Assembly: GCA_902791695.1 (NCBI GenBank) | Contig: CADAWR010000011.1 | Coordinates: 17,779-81,778 of the forward strand | Reading direction: 5' to 3' | DNA: 64,000 nucleotides | Source: an uncultured Bacteroidota bacterium | Lineage (GTDB): Bacteria; Bacteroidota; Bacteroidia; Bacteroidales; P3 | Shown here: positions 28,199-37,019 of the stretch, in pieces | Position numbering within the stretch: the stretch's first letter is position 1 | How the letters are laid out: every line of letters begins with the position of its first letter | The notes under the pieces: model-generated | The model's input: only the letters and a program-made list of their open reading frames with translations | The model's database searches: none | Told to the model about the DNA's origin: nothing | Program-made: the position numbers and the translations under genes

Positions 28199-28375
28199 AG
28201 AGCTAAAAATTAGCCGATAGGCAACCCGCGAGGCCACTTTTGCCCCCGCAACACGACGGGGGAGAGAAAAAAAGACATAACACATACAGTATTGTTAATC
28301 AATGCCATATAATACCGCAAAATGTTAAAAAGAGAAAAAGTTTAGAAAAAAAGGCTCGGTATTAAAAAAAAGTAG

Positions 28376-28383
28376 TACTTTTG
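28376..28383 (+). promoter_or_regulatory. -7 box of the HU gene
   Basis: TACTTTTG followed by CA lies about 57 bp before the ATG. The rest of the 28199-28439 gap shows only a weak CCCCCG/CGGGGG hairpin (28243-28262) that might end the CPBP transcript. Confidence 0.65.
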
Positions 28384-28439
28384 CACTCCAATTTGAGTTG
28401 AAAACCAAAAAAGTAATAACAAAAAAATCATCAAACAAA

Positions 28440-28724
28440 ATGACAAAGGCAGAAATCGTAGCTGAAATAGCTCAGAAAACCGGTATCGAGAAAGTCGCCA
28501 TTCAGGCCACCGTCGAAGAGTTTATGACCGTTATCAAAGAGAGCCTTTCCGAGGGCGAGAACGTGTATCTGCGTGGCTTCGGCAGCTTCATCGTGAAGAA
28601 ACGCGCTGAGAAGACCGGCCGCAACATCAGCAAGAACACCACCATCATCATCCCGGCTCACAACATCCCCGCTTTCAAGCCCGCCAAGACTTTCATGCAG
28701 GATGTCAAAAAGAAAGTGAAATAA
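28440..28724 (+). CDS. HU/IHF-family DNA-binding protein
   Basis: Nucleoid-associated dimeric DNA-bending protein, 94 residues starting MTKAEIVAEIAQKTGIEKVA. The arm and core motif VYLRGFGSFIVKKRAEKTGR is clear, with NIPAFKPAKTF at the end as in other HU proteins. The ATG at 28440 is used rather than the upstream in-frame start, because the conserved protein starts there. A 29-residue basic protein follows after 18 bp and is likely co-transcribed. Confidence 0.95.
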   Translation: MTKAEIVAEIAQKTGIEKVAIQATVEEFMTVIKESLSEGENVYLRGFGSFIVKKRAEKTGRNISKNTTIIIPAHNIPAFKPAKTFMQDVKKKVK

Positions 28725-28742
28725 CATAAAAGAGTAGTCACA

Positions 28743-28832
28743 ATGCCTAACGGAAAAAAACACAAACGCCACAAAATGTCTACGCACAAGCGTAAAAAAC
28801 GCCTGCGCAAGAACAGACATAAGAAGAAATAA
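28743..28832 (+). CDS. AURKAIP1/COX24-like very small basic protein
   Basis: A 29-residue protein, MPNGKKHKRHKMSTHKRKKR ending LRKNRHKKK, very rich in Lys, Arg and His. It matches the small COX24/mS38-like protein found across Bacteroidota, which is thought to be a ribosome-associated peptide (mS38 is its mitochondrial relative). It is too short for usual ORF cut-offs. It lies 18 bp after the HU gene and shares its promoter and terminator. Confidence 0.85.
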   Translation: MPNGKKHKRHKMSTHKRKKRLRKNRHKKK

Positions 28833-28883
28833 GCGGCTGGCTGCCGGCAGATAGCAGCGAGCTGTATATTTCCAAAAATCCTA

Positions 28884-28930
28884 AAACAAATTACACACCG
28901 CCTGTTGTCAGGTTGGTATGTAATTTGTTT
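28884..28930 (+). terminator. Terminator of the HU-COX24 operon
   Basis: A 16-bp arm AAACAAATTACACACC pairs with GGTATGTAATTTGTTT (one mismatch), with an inner CCTG/CAGG hairpin. The 3' arm ends in T-rich sequence. Confidence 0.65.
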
Positions 28931-28965
28931 TATGCTATAACACACACTAACAGAACTACGACAAT

Positions 28966-30519
28966 TTGGAAAAAGATTTAATAATATCGCGCACCCCCGA
29001 AGGAGTACAGATAGCGTTGCTCGAGGACAAGAAGCTGGTGGAGCTACACAAGGAGCAGCCCAGCGGCCAGTATGCCGTGGGCGACATCTACTTCGGCAAG
29101 GTACGCAAGATAATGCAGGGCCTCAATGCCGCCTTCATCGATGTGGGCGGCGACAAGGAGGGCTTCATGCACTACCTCGACCTGGGGCCTACCTACAACT
29201 CGGTGGACAAGTACCTGAAGCTGGCCATGAACGGCGACAAAGGAGCCGCGACGCTGGCCAACTTCAAGATAGAGCCCATACTGGAGAAGGTGGGCAACTT
29301 CGACAACATACTGAAGGTCGGGCAGCCGATACTGGTGCAGGTCACCAAGGAGCCCATCTCCACCAAGGGGCCGAAGGTGACGGGCGACATAAGCCTCGCG
29401 GGCCACTACCTGGTGCTGACGCCTTTCAGCAACAAGATATCGATATCGCAGAAAATCAAAGGCTCGGAAGAGCGCAACCGCCTGCGGCGCCTTATGCAGA
29501 GCATAAGGCCGCAGAACTTCGGCGTGATAGTGCGCACAGTGGCCGAGGGCAAGAGCGTGGCCGAACTGGACGCCGACCTGCGGCAACTGATGGCCAGCTG
29601 GGCCGACATGACAGACAAGCTGAAGCGCGTCTCTGCCCCTTGCAAGGTGCACGCCGAGCTCGACACCACGACGGCACTGCTGCGCGACGTGCTCACCGAC
29701 GACTTCAACTCCATACAGGTTGACGACGCCGACCTATACGCCGAGGTGCGCAAGTTCGTGGCAACGATGACACCTGGCAAAGAGGACATCGTCAAGCAGT
29801 ACAAGCTTGAGACCCCCATCTTCGAGCAGTTCGGCGTGCAGCGCGACATAAGGAGGGCCTTCGGCCGCATAGTGACCATACGCTCAGGCGTCTACCTATA
29901 CGTGGAGCATACCGAGGCCATGCATGTCATCGACGTCAACAGCGGCAACCACATCAAGGCCGGCAGCGGCCAGGAGGACACGGCGCTGCAGGTGAACATA
30001 GAAAGCGGCATAGAGATTGCGCGCCAGCTGCGTCTGCGCGACATGGGCGGCATAGTGATCATCGACTTCATCGACATGGACAAAGCGGAGAACCGCAAGA
30101 AGCTGTTCGACGTGATGACGGAGGCCATGAAGCCCGACAAGGCACGTCACACCATACTGCCGCTGAGCAAGTTCGGCCTGATGCAGATAACGCGCCAGAG
30201 GGTACGCCCCGTGATGGAGGTGGACGTGCAGGAGAAGTGCCCCATGTGTGACGGCACTGGCCATATAAAGCAAAGCCTCGTGGTGGTGGATGAGATAGAG
30301 TCGAACCTCAAGTATCTGCGCACCTCGCTCAACGAGAGCCGCTTCACCATAGTGATGCACCCCTACATACATGCCTACCTCACCAAGGGTGGCCTGAAGA
30401 GCCTGCGCATGAAGTGGATGTGGCGGCACAAGGTGAGACTCACCATGAAGAGCTCGGAGCAGTACAGCCTGCTTGAGTACCACTTCTTTAACGCCAACGG
30501 AGATGAGATTCAGCTATAG
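28966..30519 (+). CDS. rng: Ribonuclease E/G family endoribonuclease (RNase G)
   Basis: Cleaves single-stranded RNA in rRNA maturation and mRNA decay. The 517-residue protein has an S1-like domain (VGDIYFGKVRKIMQGLNAAF, then IDVGGDKEGFMHYLDLG), catalytic aspartates in MHVIDVNSGNH (near residue 319) and IIDFIDMDK (near 366), and the zinc-link CPMCDGTGH (near 425). The start is TTG at 28966 (EKDLIISRTPEGVQIALLED follows), since no ATG or GTG fits the conserved beginning. It overlaps the downstream lysozyme gene by 17 bp, so the two are translationally close. Confidence 0.93.
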   Translation: MEKDLIISRTPEGVQIALLEDKKLVELHKEQPSGQYAVGDIYFGKVRKIMQGLNAAFIDVGGDKEGFMHYLDLGPTYNSVDKYLKLAMNGDKGAATLANFKIEPILEKVGNFDNILKVGQPILVQVTKEPISTKGPKVTGDISLAGHYLVLTPFSNKISISQKIKGSEERNRLRRLMQSIRPQNFGVIVRTVAEGKSVAELDADLRQLMASWADMTDKLKRVSAPCKVHAELDTTTALLRDVLTDDFNSIQVDDADLYAEVRKFVATMTPGKEDIVKQYKLETPIFEQFGVQRDIRRAFGRIVTIRSGVYLYVEHTEAMHVIDVNSGNHIKAGSGQEDTALQVNIESGIEIARQLRLRDMGGIVIIDFIDMDKAENRKKLFDVMTEAMKPDKARHTILPLSKFGLMQITRQRVRPVMEVDVQEKCPMCDGTGHIKQSLVVVDEIESNLKYLRTSLNESRFTIVMHPYIHAYLTKGGLKSLRMKWMWRHKVRLTMKSSEQYSLLEYHFFNANGDEIQL

Positions 30520-31228
30520 GCTTCTGCTGCTGATATTGAGCCTGTGCGCTTTGGGTGCCCAGGCCCAGATACGCACACGCGGCATCGATGTGTCCAAGTT
30601 CCAAGGCAACATCAACTGGACGAAGGTGGCCAAGGACTCGACGATACAGTTTGTGTATGTGCGCGCCACCGAGGGCACCTCAATACAGGATGCCTACTAC
30701 AAGACCAACATCAGCAAGGCCAAGAAAGCCGGCCTGCTGGTAGGCAGCTACCATGTATACAGCAGCAAGACAACGGCTTACCAGCAGATGGCCAACATGC
30801 GCAAAATGATAAAGAAGAAGGAGCAGGACCTGGCGCCGGTGCTCGACATAGAAGGGCACCACTCAGGGAGACTCTACATGCAACGCGTGGACAAACTGTT
30901 GGAACTCATGGAGAGCGAATACGGAGTGAAGCCAGTGATATACACCAGCGAGAAGGTGTACAAGGTGCACTTCAGCGGCAAGAAATACGCCAAGTACCAC
31001 ATCTTCATAGCCAACTACCGCAAATACCCCACCACACGATTCACCCTGTGGCAGTATACCGAAAGCGGCCACTGCCCCGGTATCAGTGGCGAAGTGGACT
31101 TCATACGGATACACCGCGACCACAGCCTGAGCGACATCAAGATGCCGAAACCCAAGCCTAAACCAAAAGAGGAAACGACGAAAGAAGAACCAAAGAAGGA
31201 AGAAGTGACGAAAGAGGCAGACAAATAA
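30503..31228 (+). CDS. Exported glycoside hydrolase family 25 lysozyme
   Basis: Predicted 1,4-beta-N-acetylmuramidase. The 241-residue product has a signal peptide (LLLLILSLCALGAQAQ), then the GH25 barrel from RGIDVSKFQGNINWTKVA (first catalytic-cleft Asp) through VLDIEGHHSG (Asp-x-Glu pair) to LWQYTESGHCPGISGEVDF. The C-terminal 30 residues are a repetitive Lys/Pro/Glu tail (KPKPKPKEE...). The ATG at 30503 is chosen for the signal peptide; it lies inside the end of rng. Confidence 0.9.
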   Translation: MRFSYRLLLLILSLCALGAQAQIRTRGIDVSKFQGNINWTKVAKDSTIQFVYVRATEGTSIQDAYYKTNISKAKKAGLLVGSYHVYSSKTTAYQQMANMRKMIKKKEQDLAPVLDIEGHHSGRLYMQRVDKLLELMESEYGVKPVIYTSEKVYKVHFSGKKYAKYHIFIANYRKYPTTRFTLWQYTESGHCPGISGEVDFIRIHRDHSLSDIKMPKPKPKPKEETTKEEPKKEEVTKEADK

Positions 31229-31256
31229 TTTCCAGCTATATTTTAAAAATAATTAT

Positions 31257-31264
31257 TATATTTG
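31257..31264 (+). promoter_or_regulatory. -7 box of the pigment cluster
   Basis: TATATTTG followed by CA lies 54 bp upstream of the ammonia-lyase ATG. It is the only TAnnTTTG-type box noticed between 31.2 and 53.2 kb, so most of the cluster may depend on it. Confidence 0.6.
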
Positions 31265-31290
31265 CACACACGCACAAAACTGCGTGTGTG
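31265..31290 (+). terminator. Hairpin with T-rich tail in the cluster leader (possible attenuator)
   Basis: A perfect 10-bp stem CACACACGCA / TGCGTGTGTG with loop CAAAAC is followed by TATTATTTTA. It lies directly downstream of the promoter box and 27 bp before the first start codon. It could end leaky transcripts, attenuate the cluster, or stabilise the 5' end. Confidence 0.45.
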
Positions 31291-31317
31291 TATTATTTTA
31301 CTGTAATATAAAAAGAT

Positions 31318-32826
31318 ATGAAAACCGTCAGTTACGGCGACATCGAAAAAATGCTCTTCGGCGGAGCCGATATGCGCATCAGCGAAAAAGACCTTCGCGA
31401 CGTGGAGGCCTGCCACGAGTTCCTGAAAAACTTTGCTTCCGAGAAAGTCATATACGGCATAAACACAGGCTTCGGCCCCATGGCACAGTGGCGCGTGGAT
31501 GACCGCTACCTGAGCGACCTGCAGTACAACATTATCCGCAGCCACTCGACGGGCGCCGGCGAGCCGCTGGACGACCTGTATGTGAAAGCCGCCATGATAG
31601 CACGCACCACCAACCTGCTGCAGGCCCGCAGCGGTGTACATGTGAGCGTGGTGAAACTCCTCCAGGAGTTCATCAACCGCGGCATCTACCCCTACATACC
31701 GCAGCACGGCTCGGTGGGTGCCAGCGGCGACCTGGTACAGCTGGCGCACATAGCGCTGACGCTAATCGGCGAAGGCAAGGTGCACTACAAGGGCGAATGG
31801 CGTACCAGCGCCGAGGTGATGAAAGAATGCGGACTGGAGCCGCTTAAGATATACATACGCGAAGGACTGAGCATCACCAACGGCACGTCGGTGATGACGG
31901 GCATCTCGGCCGTGAACCAGCACTATGCCGAGCGACTGCTGGAGCTGAGCCTGCTGGCGGCGGTGTGGATGAACGAGGTGGCGGCAAGCTATGACGACTG
32001 GATGGCCGAGGAGCTCAACGGCGTGCGCCGTCAACGCGGACAGCAGTATGCCGCCCGACGTATGCGCGAACTGGCCGAGGGCAGCCAATGCCTTACCAAA
32101 CGCGAGCACCACCTGTACAGCGAGGAGCAGAAAGGCAAGAGTTACTTTGAGCATAAGGTGCAGGCCTACTACTCGCTGCGCTGCACGCCCCAGATATTGG
32201 GACCGGTGTACGACACGCTGATGAACAGCCGCGAGGTAATAGAGAACGAGTACAACTCGGCCTGCGACAACCCCATCGTGGACCCCGTGGCCAAGAATGT
32301 CTTCCACGGAGGCAACTTCCATGGCGACTACATATCGCTGGAAGCCGACAAGGTGAAGATAGCCGTCACACGACTGGCGCAGACAGCAGAGCGGCAGATG
32401 AACTACCTGTTCCACGACCGCATCAACGGCATACTGCCGCCGTTCCTGAACATGGGCACCCTGGGGTTGAACTACGGCATGCAGGCCTGCCAGTTTACGG
32501 CCACGAGCACCACTGCCGAGTGCCAGACCCTGTCGATGCCCAACTACGTGCACACCATACCCAACAACAACGACAACCAAGACATAGTGAGCATGGGCAC
32601 CAACAGCGCCCTGCTCTGCAAGCGGGTTATAGACAACGCCTACCAGGTGATGGCCATTCACATGATCGCCCTTCGCCAAGCTACGGACATATTGAAGAAG
32701 GCCGACAAGCTGGCTCCCGCCACACGGGCTATGTACGACAAGGTGAACGCCATAGTGCCAGCCTTCGTCGACGACACGCCGTTCTACGAGGAAATAGCCA
32801 ACGTTGAACAAATGCTGAGAGGATAA
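31318..32826 (+). CDS. Aromatic amino acid ammonia-lyase (tyrosine ammonia-lyase type)
   Basis: MIO-dependent lyase that should make p-coumarate from tyrosine as polyene starter. The 502 residues contain the MIO triad Ala135-Ser136-Gly137 (GSVGASGDLVQL). The sequence closely follows the flexirubin-cluster TAL of Flavobacterium johnsoniae as I remember it: YGINTGFGPMAQ, QYNIIRSHSTGAGEPL, HGGNFHGDYISLEADK, HTIPNNNDNQDIVSMGTNSA. The Ser75-His76 selectivity pair fits that enzyme, though the pair also occurs in histidine lyases, so substrate needs assay. It is the first gene of the 22-kb cluster. Confidence 0.9.
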   Translation: MKTVSYGDIEKMLFGGADMRISEKDLRDVEACHEFLKNFASEKVIYGINTGFGPMAQWRVDDRYLSDLQYNIIRSHSTGAGEPLDDLYVKAAMIARTTNLLQARSGVHVSVVKLLQEFINRGIYPYIPQHGSVGASGDLVQLAHIALTLIGEGKVHYKGEWRTSAEVMKECGLEPLKIYIREGLSITNGTSVMTGISAVNQHYAERLLELSLLAAVWMNEVAASYDDWMAEELNGVRRQRGQQYAARRMRELAEGSQCLTKREHHLYSEEQKGKSYFEHKVQAYYSLRCTPQILGPVYDTLMNSREVIENEYNSACDNPIVDPVAKNVFHGGNFHGDYISLEADKVKIAVTRLAQTAERQMNYLFHDRINGILPPFLNMGTLGLNYGMQACQFTATSTTAECQTLSMPNYVHTIPNNNDNQDIVSMGTNSALLCKRVIDNAYQVMAIHMIALRQATDILKKADKLAPATRAMYDKVNAIVPAFVDDTPFYEEIANVEQMLRG

Positions 32827-33554
32827 TGGAGTACGCTTTGATAACAGGAGCATCGCGCGGCATCGGAAAGGCTGTAGCAGAGAAGCTGGCGGCCGGTGGG
32901 ATGCCGGTAATCATAAACTACAAGAGCAACACCGCAGCTGCCGAGGATACGAAAGCGGCCATTGAAGTTGCCGGTGGAATGGCAGAGCTGCTGCCATTCG
33001 ACACTGCCGACCCGAAGGCCATTGAGGCCGCAATTGAGCAGTGGGAGACGCAGCATCAGGACGACTACATATCGGTGCTGGTGAACAATGCCGGCATACG
33101 GCAGGACAACATCATGGTCTTCATGACCGACGAACAGTGGCACTCGGTGCTCGACACTACCCTCAACGGCTTCTTCTACCTGACGCGCCGCGTGGTGAAG
33201 GGCATGATGACGCACCGCTATGGGCGCATTGTCAATGTGGTGTCGCTTAGCGGCATCAAAGGGATGCCCGGTCAGACCAACTACAGTGCCGCCAAAGCGG
33301 CGGTGATAGGTGCCACCAAAGCGCTGGCTCAAGAGGTGGCCCCGCGCAAGGTCACCGTCAACGCTGTGGCGCCAGGCTTCGTGGCTACAGACATGACCAA
33401 GGATCTTGACGAAGGCGAGCTGAAGAAGCTGATACCGGCGGGCCGCTTCGGGAAACCAGAAGAGGTGGCCGCACTGGTCGGCTTCCTCGCCTCGAAAGAA
33501 GCCGCTTATATCACCGGCGAGGTGGTGAACATCAACGGAGGACTGTACACATGA
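32826..33554 (+). CDS. 3-oxoacyl-ACP reductase (FabG-like SDR)
   Basis: NADPH-dependent ketoreductase for polyene chain extension, 242 residues. Motifs: cofactor loop TGASRGIGKAVAE, NNAG (VNNAGIRQDN), catalytic Ser-Tyr-Lys in VSLSGIKGMPGQTNYSAAKA, and the C-terminal TGEVVNINGGLYT. The start codon overlaps the stop of the lyase by one base and its end overlaps the next ketosynthase by 4 bp. Confidence 0.93.
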   Translation: MEYALITGASRGIGKAVAEKLAAGGMPVIINYKSNTAAAEDTKAAIEVAGGMAELLPFDTADPKAIEAAIEQWETQHQDDYISVLVNNAGIRQDNIMVFMTDEQWHSVLDTTLNGFFYLTRRVVKGMMTHRYGRIVNVVSLSGIKGMPGQTNYSAAKAAVIGATKALAQEVAPRKVTVNAVAPGFVATDMTKDLDEGELKKLIPAGRFGKPEEVAALVGFLASKEAAYITGEVVNINGGLYT

Positions 33555-34768
33555 GAAGAGTTGTAGTAACAGGAATAGGCATTTGGTCGTGTCTCGGAAA
33601 GAATGTTGACGAGGTACGCCAGTCGCTATACGAAGGCCGCTCAGGAATTGGAATAGAGGCCGAACGCAAAGAGTACGGCTACCAGTCGCTGCTGACGGGC
33701 ATTGTTGAGAAACCCGCGCTGAAAGGCCTGCTCGACCGCCGCATGCGTGCCGGCATGAGCGAAGAGGCAGAATATGCCTTCATGGCCGCCCGCGAGGCAT
33801 TCCAGATGGCGGGCATTGACGACGACTACCTGATGGCAAACGAGGTTGGAGTGCTAATGGGAAACGACTCGTCGGCGAAAGCAGTGGTGGAGAGCCACAC
33901 GCTGATGATGGAGAAGCGCGACTCGGCGCTGCTGGGGAGCGGCTGGATATTCCAGAGCATGAACTCGACCGTAAACATGAACCTGAGCACCATCTTCCAT
34001 CTGAGAGGCATAAACTTCAGCGTTAGCGCGGCATGTGCCAGCGGCAGCCACTCGATAGGGCTGGGTGCCATGTTCATCCGGCAGGGCCTGCAAGACATGG
34101 TACTATGCGGCGGCGCACAGGAGACCAACCTCTACAGTATGGCCTCGTTCGATGCGCTGGGTGCTTTCAGCAAGCGCATGGACGAGCCGACGAAGGCTTC
34201 TCGTCCTTTTGACCGCGACCGTGACGGGCTGGTGCCCAGTGGCGGTGCAGCGGCGCTGGTGCTCGAGGATTATGACCACGCTGTAAAACGCGGAGCCAAG
34301 ATACTGGCCGAAGTCTGTGGTTACGGCTTCAGCAGCAATGGAGGCGGCATATCGCAGGCCAGCGATGACGGCAGCGCATTGGCCATGCAGCGGGCATTGG
34401 ACGATGCCGGCGTTACTGTGGATGACATAGACTACGTAAACGCCCACGCCACCAGTACGCAACAGGGCGACCTCTACGAGGCACGTGCACTGGGTCGCCT
34501 CTTCGGAGGCCACCGTGCTTGGATAAGTTCCACCAAGAGTATGACGGGACATGAGTGCTGGATGGCCGGTGCCAGCGAGGCCGTGTACAGCATACTGATG
34601 ATGCATGGTGGCTTCGTGGCTCCCAACATCAACTTCGAGAACCCCGACGAGGCCAGCGCTCACCTAAAGCTGGCCACCAAAACCATAGAGACACGTGTGG
34701 ACACCGTGCTGAGCAACAGCTTCGGCTTCGGCGGCACCAACTCGGCACTGATATTGAAAAAGATTTGA
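33551..34768 (+). CDS. Beta-ketoacyl-ACP synthase of the pigment cluster
   Basis: FabF-like condensing enzyme, 405 residues, with an intact Cys-His-His triad: Cys162 (SAACASGSHSIGLG), His299 (VNAHATSTQQGD) and His334 (SMTGHECWMAGASE). The C-terminal SNSFGFGGTNSALILKK is typical. In aryl polyene systems two or more such enzymes extend an aryl-primed chain with malonyl-ACP. It starts 4 bp inside the reductase gene. Confidence 0.93.
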   Translation: MRRVVVTGIGIWSCLGKNVDEVRQSLYEGRSGIGIEAERKEYGYQSLLTGIVEKPALKGLLDRRMRAGMSEEAEYAFMAAREAFQMAGIDDDYLMANEVGVLMGNDSSAKAVVESHTLMMEKRDSALLGSGWIFQSMNSTVNMNLSTIFHLRGINFSVSAACASGSHSIGLGAMFIRQGLQDMVLCGGAQETNLYSMASFDALGAFSKRMDEPTKASRPFDRDRDGLVPSGGAAALVLEDYDHAVKRGAKILAEVCGYGFSSNGGGISQASDDGSALAMQRALDDAGVTVDDIDYVNAHATSTQQGDLYEARALGRLFGGHRAWISSTKSMTGHECWMAGASEAVYSILMMHGGFVAPNINFENPDEASAHLKLATKTIETRVDTVLSNSFGFGGTNSALILKKI

Positions 34769-34769
34769 T

Positions 34770-35867
34770 ATGTACCTAAACCCGAAACTGAAAGAAGCCT
34801 ATAGCAAAGAGCACCTGAGTGCCCGCGAGGCGCAGGAGAAGGCGGAATGGATTGCTTGGGGACCGATAGTGTTCCAGGTGAGCCGCCTGATGAAGAAGTT
34901 CGGCATACTGGAGATGCTGCGCAACAGCGACAACGGCATGACGGAGGCCGAGGTAGCCGAAGCCGCCGGCTTGAGCCGCTACGCAGCCAAGGTGATGCTC
35001 GAGGCCAGCCTATGCATAGGCACTGTGCTTATTGACCCTGACACCGACCGATACACGCTGAGCAAGACAGGCTGGTGCTTTATCACCGACCCCGCCACCA
35101 ACGTGAACATAGACTTCAACCACGACGTGAACTACGAAGGATGGTTCCACCTAGAGGAGAGCCTCAAAGAAGGGCGCCCCGCCGGTCTGGAACACTTCGG
35201 CCCGTGGCCAACGGTGTATGAAGGTCTGTCGCAGCTGCCACCTCAGGTGCAGAAGAGCTGGTTTGGTTTTGACCACTTCTACAGCGACAGCTCGTTCAAG
35301 CAGGCGCTAGATATAGTGTTTGCAGCAAAGCCGAAGACGCTGCTCGACGTAGGCGGCAACACAGGCCGCTGGGCGCTGCAGTGTGTGGGACACGACAAGG
35401 ATGTGAATGTCACCATTGTTGACCTGCCGCAACAGCTGGAGATGATGCGACGCGACACCAAGGGCAAACCCGGCGCCGAGCGCATCAACGGCTACGGCAT
35501 GAACCTGCTCGACGACAAACAAGCATTCCCGACGGACAAGCACTACGACGCCATCTGGATGAGCCAGTTCCTCGACTGTTTCGGCGAGGATGAGATTGTG
35601 AGCATCGTGAGCCGCGCTGCGAAGATAATGGATGCCGACAGCCGCCTCTACATCATGGAGACCTTCTGGGACCGCCAGCGTTTCGAGCCTGCGGCCTTCT
35701 GCCTCACTATGACGAGTCTGTACTTCACCGCAATTGCCAACGGCAACAGCAAGATGTACCACAGCGAGGATATGGAGCGACTGGTGAACAAGGCCGGCCT
35801 CGTGGTAGAGACCATCCACGACAACCTGGGACAGGGACACAGCATAATGGTTTGCAACACAAAATAA
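34770..35867 (+). CDS. SAM-dependent O-methyltransferase (winged-helix dimer type)
   Basis: A 365-residue methyltransferase. The N-terminal winged-helix dimerisation domain (MTEAEVAEAAGLSRYAAKVM) is followed by a Rossmann fold with the SAM loop LLDVGGNTGRWALQC near residue 193 and a later acidic strand VTIVDLPQQ. It resembles plant and bacterial small-molecule O-methyltransferases and probably methylates the phenol or a ring position of the aryl head group. One base separates it from the ketosynthase gene. Confidence 0.85.
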   Translation: MYLNPKLKEAYSKEHLSAREAQEKAEWIAWGPIVFQVSRLMKKFGILEMLRNSDNGMTEAEVAEAAGLSRYAAKVMLEASLCIGTVLIDPDTDRYTLSKTGWCFITDPATNVNIDFNHDVNYEGWFHLEESLKEGRPAGLEHFGPWPTVYEGLSQLPPQVQKSWFGFDHFYSDSSFKQALDIVFAAKPKTLLDVGGNTGRWALQCVGHDKDVNVTIVDLPQQLEMMRRDTKGKPGAERINGYGMNLLDDKQAFPTDKHYDAIWMSQFLDCFGEDEIVSIVSRAAKIMDADSRLYIMETFWDRQRFEPAAFCLTMTSLYFTAIANGNSKMYHSEDMERLVNKAGLVVETIHDNLGQGHSIMVCNTK

Positions 35868-35876
35868 CACAACAAT

Positions 35877-36116
35877 ATGACTAGACAAGAAATTGAAGAG
35901 AAAGTAAAGGACTTCCTTGTGGAAGAACTTGAATTCGATGCCGAAAAGATTAAGCCAGAGGCTCGCTTGAAAGAGGACATTGGAGTTGACAGCCTAGACT
36001 TCGTCGACATCGTGGTGATTGTGGAGAAAACCTTCGGCTTCAAGATTGTGGCCGAAGACATGAAGACCATAAAGACCTACGGTCAATTTTGCGATTACAT
36101 CGAGAGCAAGATATAA
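35877..36116 (+). CDS. Acyl carrier protein 1
   Basis: A 79-residue ACP. The phosphopantetheine site is Ser39 in DIGVDSLDFVDIVVIVEK. It is one of two carriers in the cluster, the other being at 39471. The acidic helical sequence and the length are standard for type II systems. Confidence 0.95.
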   Translation: MTRQEIEEKVKDFLVEELEFDAEKIKPEARLKEDIGVDSLDFVDIVVIVEKTFGFKIVAEDMKTIKTYGQFCDYIESKI

Positions 36117-36119
36117 TAA

Positions 36120-37019
36120 GTGCAGGAGCCGGAACATAGCGAGTGGAGCGGACGCACCGACGGAACGCCTTTCATGCAGAAAGCGTTGATAGTGCTGTTC
36201 AAGATGGTGCCATTGGAGGTCATCTATGCCATAATGGCACTGGTGGTGCCGTTCTACATGCTGTTCAACCACAGGGGCTACATCGCAATCTATCACTTCT
36301 TCCGCCTAAGGCTGGACAAGAAGCCACTGAGCGCATTCTGGCATGTATACCGCAACCATTACGCCTTCGGGCAGGTGGTGTTAGACCGCTTCGCCACCTA
36401 CGCCGGCAAGCATTTTAAACTAACCATCGATGGCAACGAGCATTACCAGCGGCTAAACGAAGGCGAGCGTGGCTTCATGATGCTGTCGTCGCATGTGGGC
36501 AACTACGAGCAGGCTGGCTATGCGCTGGTGAGCGAACGCAAGCAGTTCTATGCTTTGGTCTATGCCGGCGAGTCGGCCACAGTGATGAGCGAACGCTGCA
36601 AGCAGTTTGTTGGTAGCAACATCCACATGATACCCGTGCAGGCCGATATGACGCACCTGTTCTGCATCAACAAGGCACTCGATGATGGCAACATCGTCAG
36701 CATGCCTGCCGACCGTTGTTTCGGGTCTGCCAAAAGCGTTGAGTGCCAATTCTTCGGGACTCCGGCGAAGTTTCCTTTGGGTCCTTTCGCCACTGCAGTG
36801 CAGAAAGATGTTCCGGTGCTGGCAGTGATGGTGATGAAGACCTCTCACCGCAGTTACACGGCATTTGTGCGGCCTGTAAAATGCGACAGGACACTGCCAC
36901 GCAAGCAACAGATGGCAGCATTGGCACAGGCCTTTGCCAACTCACTTGAAAGCGTGGTGAGCCGCTATCCGCACCAATGGTATAACTACTATGAGTTTTG
37001 GAATGGAGAAAGAGTATGA
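36120..37019 (+). CDS. LpxL/HtrB-like lysophospholipid acyltransferase
   Basis: A 299-residue membrane-associated acyltransferase. One N-terminal hydrophobic segment (PLEVIYAIMALVVPFYMLF) precedes the H-x4-E motif in LSSHVGNYEQAG. In aryl polyene clusters this family is thought to attach the polyene acyl chain to its lipid or glycerol carrier. The apparent start is GTG at 36120, 3 bp after the ACP stop; a later ATG exists at 36174 but the GTG keeps tight coupling. Confidence 0.85.
   Translation: MQEPEHSEWSGRTDGTPFMQKALIVLFKMVPLEVIYAIMALVVPFYMLFNHRGYIAIYHFFRLRLDKKPLSAFWHVYRNHYAFGQVVLDRFATYAGKHFKLTIDGNEHYQRLNEGERGFMMLSSHVGNYEQAGYALVSERKQFYALVYAGESATVMSERCKQFVGSNIHMIPVQADMTHLFCINKALDDGNIVSMPADRCFGSAKSVECQFFGTPAKFPLGPFATAVQKDVPVLAVMVMKTSHRSYTAFVRPVKCDRTLPRKQQMAALAQAFANSLESVVSRYPHQWYNYYEFWNGERV

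Noticed and set aside
28243-28262. Terminator hairpin after the CPBP gene
   Set aside because: The CCCCCG/CGGGGG stem is followed by purines and not T; too weak to list as a separate feature.
30503-31228. Phage endolysin (GH25)
   Set aside because: Has a Sec signal peptide and follows rng directly; no phage context, so a cellular lysozyme is more likely.
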